Source: an uncultured Bacteroidales bacterium
GTDB taxonomy: Bacteria; Bacteroidota; Bacteroidia; Bacteroidales; UBA932
Length of the DNA: 64,000 bases
Reading direction: 5' to 3'
Assembly: GCA_934695325.1 (NCBI GenBank)
Contig: CAKUVD010000002.1
Span: 1 to 64,000, forward strand
This document shows, piece by piece, positions 58,472 through 64,000 of the stretch. Made by a program: the position numbers and the translations under genes. Within the stretch, counting starts at the first letter, position 1, and every line of letters starts with the position of its first letter. The notes under the pieces are model-generated. The model made no database searches, was not told where the DNA came from, and saw nothing but the letters and a program-made list of their open reading frames with translations.

Positions 58472-59677
58472 ATGAGACATTTTTTTCTTTTGTTGGGTGC
58501 CGCTGCCGTGATGTCTGTAGCGGCCGGATGTGAAGAGGTAGACCATTCCGGAGAATTGCATCAGCCTGGGGCGGTGTCTGTCCCGCTTGATACGGTCGCA
58601 CGCCTTCTCTCGTCACTTCCTATGGAGGCGGAGCATCTTGCCGAGGTCTATGACGCCGTGTCGTCTTCCTTGGGGAATGGCTATGACGAGGAATATATGA
58701 TGCGTGATCTTTTCGTTTCTCCCGGCTCCGGTGTCGGTATGACGGAAAATGAGCGCTCGATCAGGACGAAGGCCTATTCCCGCCCTCTCAAGGATCTGAT
58801 AGTCGAGCATCTCGGAATGAAGACTCGCTCGTCAGTGGGCTCCGTGACTGCCGATGAATATGTGGAAGCACTGGAAAATTCTGATATCCAGATATATTGG
58901 CCGTATTCTTCGGAATGGGACGGGGATGATTTTCCGGTCATCACCTTTGATCCGGGCAACGATGCCGACTCTAACATCGGATATCGTATGAAGGTAAATG
59001 CCGATGGCTCCCGGAGTGTTGAGGAAGTGGTCGTGGATGAAGAGATGGCATGGAAAGAACCGGTATGGGTGGTGAACCGGAATGACGACAGCGGTTTCAC
59101 ATCATTGGAAATGCTACGCAAGGACAATCCCGACTGGGGCGCCGGGGGCTCTGTCATAGTGAAGCCGTCCGTTGCTGCTGCCGAAGCCGCCTCCGGTAAA
59201 GTCAGATCACTGGTACTTAAGGACTTTATGATGAGAAGAAACTATGACTGCTGGTTCGCCGGTGCGTCTGAGTTCTTCATAAAATGCGGCGCGGTCGAGG
59301 ACTTTACGGCCAGCACTGAGGCTGAACTTAAGCTGTATTCTCCTAAGATCACTGACTTTATGCTGACCGTGAAGAGGAACAAGGTCGGGCAGACTGTGCC
59401 GCTGAATGTTATGCTCGTGTCTCAGTGGACGGATCAGCTGGAGGATGTCGCATTTATGCTCACTGAGGATGACGGAGGCACACGCACGGAATGGAAATGC
59501 TCCGCCGGAGTGAAAGTGAAGTCGAAGAGCTATGGTTTCGATGTCGCCCTGCCGTTCAATACAAGGGATGACATTGTGTGGAGAGGCCAGCTCTCGGCTC
59601 GGTATCTTGAAAGATATGACGGCATCACGAGCCGTTTCGGAGATGTGGACCTGACGTTCTCCTTCCTGGAAAGATGA
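58472..59677 (+). CDS. Lipoprotein of unknown function
   Basis: A 401-residue lipoprotein with signal peptide and lipobox SVAAGC (Cys near 20). ATG 58472 (MRHFFLLLG) is preferred over TTG 58463. The mature protein is acidic and opens with EEVDHSGELHQPGAVSVPLD. A middle region has EWDGDDFPVITFDPGNDAD, and the C-terminal part looks like a beta-sandwich ending in VDLTFSFLER. It resembles Bacteroidales lipoproteins of unknown role, and I cannot name the family. A TCACTTTG near-match at 58397-58404 may be its promoter. One CATG occurs at 59049. Confidence 0.75.
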   Translation: MRHFFLLLGAAAVMSVAAGCEEVDHSGELHQPGAVSVPLDTVARLLSSLPMEAEHLAEVYDAVSSSLGNGYDEEYMMRDLFVSPGSGVGMTENERSIRTKAYSRPLKDLIVEHLGMKTRSSVGSVTADEYVEALENSDIQIYWPYSSEWDGDDFPVITFDPGNDADSNIGYRMKVNADGSRSVEEVVVDEEMAWKEPVWVVNRNDDSGFTSLEMLRKDNPDWGAGGSVIVKPSVAAAEAASGKVRSLVLKDFMMRRNYDCWFAGASEFFIKCGAVEDFTASTEAELKLYSPKITDFMLTVKRNKVGQTVPLNVMLVSQWTDQLEDVAFMLTEDDGGTRTEWKCSAGVKVKSKSYGFDVALPFNTRDDIVWRGQLSARYLERYDGITSRFGDVDLTFSFLER

Positions 59678-59817
59678 CACGACGCACTTTCTAATCCGAT
59701 TTATAAGTGTATGATACACACCATTATGCCGCATTTTTGCCGAATTGAACATAAAATTTGCGTTTTTGGATACTGTCGTGCGCGAATGGTATGAAATTTT
59801 CAGTGGGTTTTCCGCCT

Positions 59818-59845
59818 TGCCGTCACGAGACGATCTGTGGCGGCA
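59818..59845 (+). promoter_or_regulatory. Hairpin in the atpD upstream region
   Basis: TGCCGTCAC and GTGGCGGCA form a 9-bp stem (one G-U pair) with a 10-base loop, 30 bases before the atpD start. It could shape translation of the atp message. No full TAnnTTTG element was found between 59678 and 59817, only AAAATTTG at 59753. Confidence 0.35.
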
Positions 59846-59863
59846 TTTGAACGGAAAACATAA

Positions 59864-61402
<1,539 letters not shown>

Positions 61403-61421
61403 AAAAACAGGGTCGTTAATT

Positions 61422-61673
61422 ATGGAAGCAGGAATTTCACTGGTCATAATGTCTCCGGAGCAGGTAGTTGAAGAATGCAGCGCGTCATTCGTCAGATTGC
61501 CCGGCAAGAAAGGCGCTTTCGAGGTTCTTATGAACCACGCGCCATTGATAACGGCTCTGGACGGCGGTGATGTGGAATATGGCACTTCCGACGGCAAGAC
61601 GAAAAAGATTTCCGTGAAATCCGGATTCGTAGAGATCAAGGACAACAAAGTCTCTGTCTGCGTGGAATTATGA
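61422..61673 (+). CDS. atpC: F1F0 ATP synthase subunit epsilon
   Basis: An 83-residue epsilon subunit holding only the N-terminal beta-sandwich (LVIMSPEQVVEECSASFVRL and a GAFEVLMNHAPLITAL block). The C-terminal inhibitory helices of longer epsilons are missing, as is usual in Bacteroidota. ATG 61422 follows the atpD stop by 19 bases; the upstream frame start at 61386 would overlap atpD. The stop overlaps the atpB start in ATGA. Confidence 0.9.
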   Translation: MEAGISLVIMSPEQVVEECSASFVRLPGKKGAFEVLMNHAPLITALDGGDVEYGTSDGKTKKISVKSGFVEIKDNKVSVCVEL

Positions 61674-62737
61674 AGGTGTTGAAATATATAGTGTCCGCAT
61701 TGGTGCTGACTGTCCTGTCATTGAGTCCGCTCAAGGCCGAGGAACAGCCGGCTGACAGTGCCGCGGCGGCCTCCGGGCCGGGATTCAATATCCAGGAAGT
61801 CATATTTGATCATACGAACGACTCGTATGAATGGCATATCACCAATATAGGTGACAAGGCCATATCCATACCGCTTCCTGTCATCGTGAAGAGCAGCACC
61901 GGCTGGCACGTCTTCTCGTCGAGAAGACTTGAGGGGGTGGCTGAATATGAGGGTCTGCATATATCCAGTGATACCGGAAAGGTCGTGGAAGTGAATGCGG
62001 CTGGTGAGGAGATCCGTCCTTTGGACATCTCTGTCACCAAGGATGTCTTGGCTATGCTGATAAGCAGCGCTTTGCTTGTCTGGCTGATATTGGCGACCGC
62101 CAGATGGTATAGGCGTCACGACATAACGAAGGAAGCGCCTTCCGGAGTGGCATCACTTATGGAGCCTGTCATAGATATGATTGACACGGGTGTGGTGAAA
62201 GATTCCATCGGGGAAGGGTACGAGAAATTCTCGCCATATCTTTGCACGGTGTTCTTCTGGATTCTTATCAACAATCTTCTGGGCATCGTTCCGTTCTTTC
62301 CTGGAGGAGCGAATGTTACGGGAAACATTGCCGTGACTTGTGTGCTCGGTGTATGTACCTTCATTATGATCAATCTTTTCGGCACCAAGCATTATTTCAA
62401 GGATATTTTCTGGCCGGATGTGCCGTGGTGGCTGAAATTCCCTATCCCTCTGATGCCGGTCATCGAACTCTTCAGTGCGTTTATGAAGCCGGTGACATTG
62501 ATGATAAGGCTGTTCGCCAATATGTTGGCAGGGCATATCATCGCCATAAGCCTTGTGTGCATCATATTCATGTTCGCGAAGTACAATGCCGTGATGTTCG
62601 GCAGTATGACGTTCGTCTCGTTGCTTTTCGGCGTGTTTATGGATTTGCTGGAGGTTCTTGTGGCTTTCCTTCAGGCTTATGTGTTCACGATGCTTTCGGC
62701 TGTGTTCATAGGCCTGGCACGACAGAAAGAAGCTTGA
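61670..62737 (+). CDS. atpB: F1F0 ATP synthase subunit a
   Basis: A 355-residue membrane subunit forming the proton half-channels beside the c-ring. It has a cleavable signal-like N-terminus (about 1-23) and an extra periplasmic domain (to about 120) before the usual helices, the Bacteroidota form. The essential arginine is in LMIRLFANMLAGH (about 280-292). A second conserved helix is LEVLVAFLQAYVFTMLSAVFIG near the end. It overlaps atpC by four bases. One CATG occurs at 62569. Confidence 0.95.
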   Translation: MKVLKYIVSALVLTVLSLSPLKAEEQPADSAAAASGPGFNIQEVIFDHTNDSYEWHITNIGDKAISIPLPVIVKSSTGWHVFSSRRLEGVAEYEGLHISSDTGKVVEVNAAGEEIRPLDISVTKDVLAMLISSALLVWLILATARWYRRHDITKEAPSGVASLMEPVIDMIDTGVVKDSIGEGYEKFSPYLCTVFFWILINNLLGIVPFFPGGANVTGNIAVTCVLGVCTFIMINLFGTKHYFKDIFWPDVPWWLKFPIPLMPVIELFSAFMKPVTLMIRLFANMLAGHIIAISLVCIIFMFAKYNAVMFGSMTFVSLLFGVFMDLLEVLVAFLQAYVFTMLSAVFIGLARQKEA

Positions 62738-62771
62738 AAATGAGTATAAACAATTAAAAAATAAAGAGATT

Positions 62772-63026
62772 ATGTTACTTACAATTCTTTTGCAGGCAGT
62801 TGCCGGTTCCGCAATCGGAAAAGCAGGTATAGCAATCGGAGCGGCTATCGCCGCCTTGGCTGCAGGTATAGGTCTGGGCAAGATAGGCTCTTCAGCCACT
62901 GAGTCCATTGCACGTCAGCCTGAGGCTAACGGAAGCATCCGTACCACAATGATCATTGTGGCCGCGATGGTCGAGGGTGCATCACTTTTCGCAATCATCG
63001 TCTGCCTGCTGGCTCTCTTTAACTAG
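62772..63026 (+). CDS. atpE: F1F0 ATP synthase subunit c
   Basis: An 84-residue two-helix proteolipid of the rotor ring. The first helix has the glycine/alanine packing motif (IGAAIAALAAGIGLGKIG), the loop is ARQPEAN, and the ion-binding glutamate is in VAAMVEGASLFAII (about 64). The residue after the glutamate is Gly, not the Ser/Thr typical of sodium-binding rings, so proton coupling is likely. It lies 34 bases after atpB and eight before atpF. Confidence 0.95.
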   Translation: MLLTILLQAVAGSAIGKAGIAIGAAIAALAAGIGLGKIGSSATESIARQPEANGSIRTTMIIVAAMVEGASLFAIIVCLLALFN

Positions 63027-63034
63027 TTCGGACT

Positions 63035-63550
63035 ATGTCACTTGTAACCCCGGATACAGGCCTTCTGTTCTGGATGGTCATAATCTTCGGCACGGTGTTC
63101 TTCATCCTCGCCAAATTCGGCTTCCCGGTCATTACCGGGATGCTGAAGCAGAGGAACGACTCCATCAGCGAGTCTCTCAAGATGGCTGAGGAGGCGCGGA
63201 ATGAACTGGCCGAACTGAACAAGGAACAGTCGGAACTGCTGCTGCAGGCAAAGAAGGAGCAGTCCAGGATTCTGGATGATGCAGCCAAGATGAGAGCCTC
63301 CATCATAGCACAGGCTAAGGCACAGGCTAAGGAGGAGGCGGAAAAGGTTCTTGCCCAGGCGAGGACGGAGATTGCCGCCGAGAAGGAGAGTGCTTTGCGC
63401 GACATCCGTAAGGAAGTGGCGATGCTCTCCGTAAACATAACGGAGAAAATTCTCAGGTCGGAATTCAGTTCGGAAGATGTCCGCAAAAGCTATACGGACA
63501 AAGTCTTGGGTGAACTGGCCGGGCAGAAGGACTCCATAATGAAGAACTAG
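63035..63550 (+). CDS. atpF: F1F0 ATP synthase subunit b
   Basis: A 171-residue stator subunit with one N-terminal membrane helix (about 8-27, GLLFWMVIIFGTVFFILAKFG). A long charged coiled coil to about 150 follows (LKMAEEARNELAELNKEQSE). Length is standard. It lies eight bases after atpE and four before atpH. Confidence 0.94.
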   Translation: MSLVTPDTGLLFWMVIIFGTVFFILAKFGFPVITGMLKQRNDSISESLKMAEEARNELAELNKEQSELLLQAKKEQSRILDDAAKMRASIIAQAKAQAKEEAEKVLAQARTEIAAEKESALRDIRKEVAMLSVNITEKILRSEFSSEDVRKSYTDKVLGELAGQKDSIMKN

Positions 63551-63554
63551 AAGG

Positions 63555-64000
63555 ATGAATACAGGAATCATAGCGTCAAGATATGCGGATGCCCTCCTGA
63601 AGTATGTGAAAGAAACCGGAGAGGGTGAGGCGGTGTATGAGCAGGCTGGAATCCTCGACGAAAGACTCCGCACAGTCCCGGAACTGTCAAGGTTCCTGGA
63701 GGGCCAGACGCTGCTCCAGTTGTCGGGAAAAATGAACCTGCTTGAGAAAAGCCTCGGAGGGGAGACTATGTGCGCTTCCTTGTCCAAATTCCTGAGGCTG
63801 GTGCTGTTTCACGACAGGGCCCAGTATCTCCGCTATATCCTTCATTATTACAGGATGCGTTGGCGCAAGTCCCAGGGCATAAGCCCTGCCAGGCTGGTCG
63901 TCAGTGCACCTTCTCCCGAACTGGAGGAGAAAATCAGGACTATCTTCAAGGATTTCACTGGATATAGGCTGGATCTGAAGACGGACATCGACCCGTCCCT
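63555..64000 (+). CDS. atpH: F1F0 ATP synthase subunit delta, partial
   Basis: The frame from ATG 63555 (MNTGIIASRYADALLKYVKE) runs off the window end after about 148 residues. The start matches the delta/OSCP N-terminal helix pattern (ISxRYAxALL). The later RMRWRKSQGISPARLVVSAP region fits the C-terminal part. It lies four bases after atpF in the expected order. The alpha and gamma genes should follow beyond the window. Confidence 0.92.
   Translation, partial: MNTGIIASRYADALLKYVKETGEGEAVYEQAGILDERLRTVPELSRFLEGQTLLQLSGKMNLLEKSLGGETMCASLSKFLRLVLFHDRAQYLRYILHYYRMRWRKSQGISPARLVVSAPSPELEEKIRTIFKDFTGYRLDLKTDIDPS

Overview
The window is a 64 kb chromosomal segment of a Bacteroidota bacterium, almost certainly order Bacteroidales. 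The signs are the promoter type (TTTG, about 19 bp, then TAnnTTTG) in front of many genes, the ATP synthase order atpD-atpC-atpB-atpE-atpF-atpH with a signal-peptide-bearing a subunit, the fused FeoA-FeoB, SusC-like/TonB and BACON/fimbrillin-type lipoproteins, and Bacteroidales small families (DUF4491, GGGtGRT protein, rSAM/lipoprotein system). GC is roughly 50-55%. Genus cannot be told from the sequence alone; a gut lineage is an inference from the GH92 mannosidase and the surface lipoproteins.

Layout. 1-2707: end of a di-heme oxidoreductase and a CcsBA-type cytochrome c synthetase. 2708-3243: a gene-free stretch with a sigma-54-like promoter and a structured putative sRNA, then a tRNA-Gln/tRNA-Met pair on the minus strand. 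3462-11232: ispF, and divergently a tight eight-gene run (small membrane protein, mutL, rhomboid, EEP phosphatase, Sua5-like, rsmE, acyltransferase, YfcE). 11353-15070: a small Ala-rich lipoprotein, radA, and the minus-strand GGGtGRT/scaffold pair. 15231-18638: a decayed rSAM/lipoprotein locus, an HMA metal-binding protein and its TonB receptor. 18816-24355: galE, dacB, a small conserved protein, an NlpC/P60 hydrolase and a radical SAM protein. 24656-29191: an accessory island with a truncated Rpn-type nuclease and a large surface lipoprotein preceded by a small peptide gene. 29432-34548: queH, hemerythrin/LuxR/DUF4491 and feoAB. 34571-43087: a small pseudogene, GH92, two adenylate-forming enzymes and a deoxynucleoside kinase. 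43107-53802: tRNA-Leu, fabG, the mreBCD-mrdA-rodA shape operon, ispD, an Lrp regulator and topA. 53901-64000: PBP1A-ddl-prmC, a lipoprotein and the atp operon, which runs off the end.

How it fits together. Most of the window is housekeeping: cell-wall synthesis and rod shape (PBP1A, Ddl, MreBCD, PBP2, RodA, DacB, NlpC/P60), isoprenoid precursors (IspD, IspF), DNA maintenance (MutL, RadA, TopA), translation and tRNA modification (RsmE, Sua5-like, QueH, PrmC) and energy (CcsBA, ATP synthase). Accessory material is confined mainly to 15.2-16.0, 24.4-29.4 and 34.6-34.8 kb, where decay (deletions, frameshift, an in-frame TGA) is visible.

The strongest non-gene signal is compositional: the tetramer CATG is almost absent. 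I found about 14 copies by eye where about 250 are expected, and three of them lie in the Rpn-type nuclease gene. The second is a gene-free transcription unit at 2.73-3.07 kb with a near-consensus sigma-54 promoter and several perfect stems. No CRISPR array, rRNA, complete insertion sequence or replication origin was seen.
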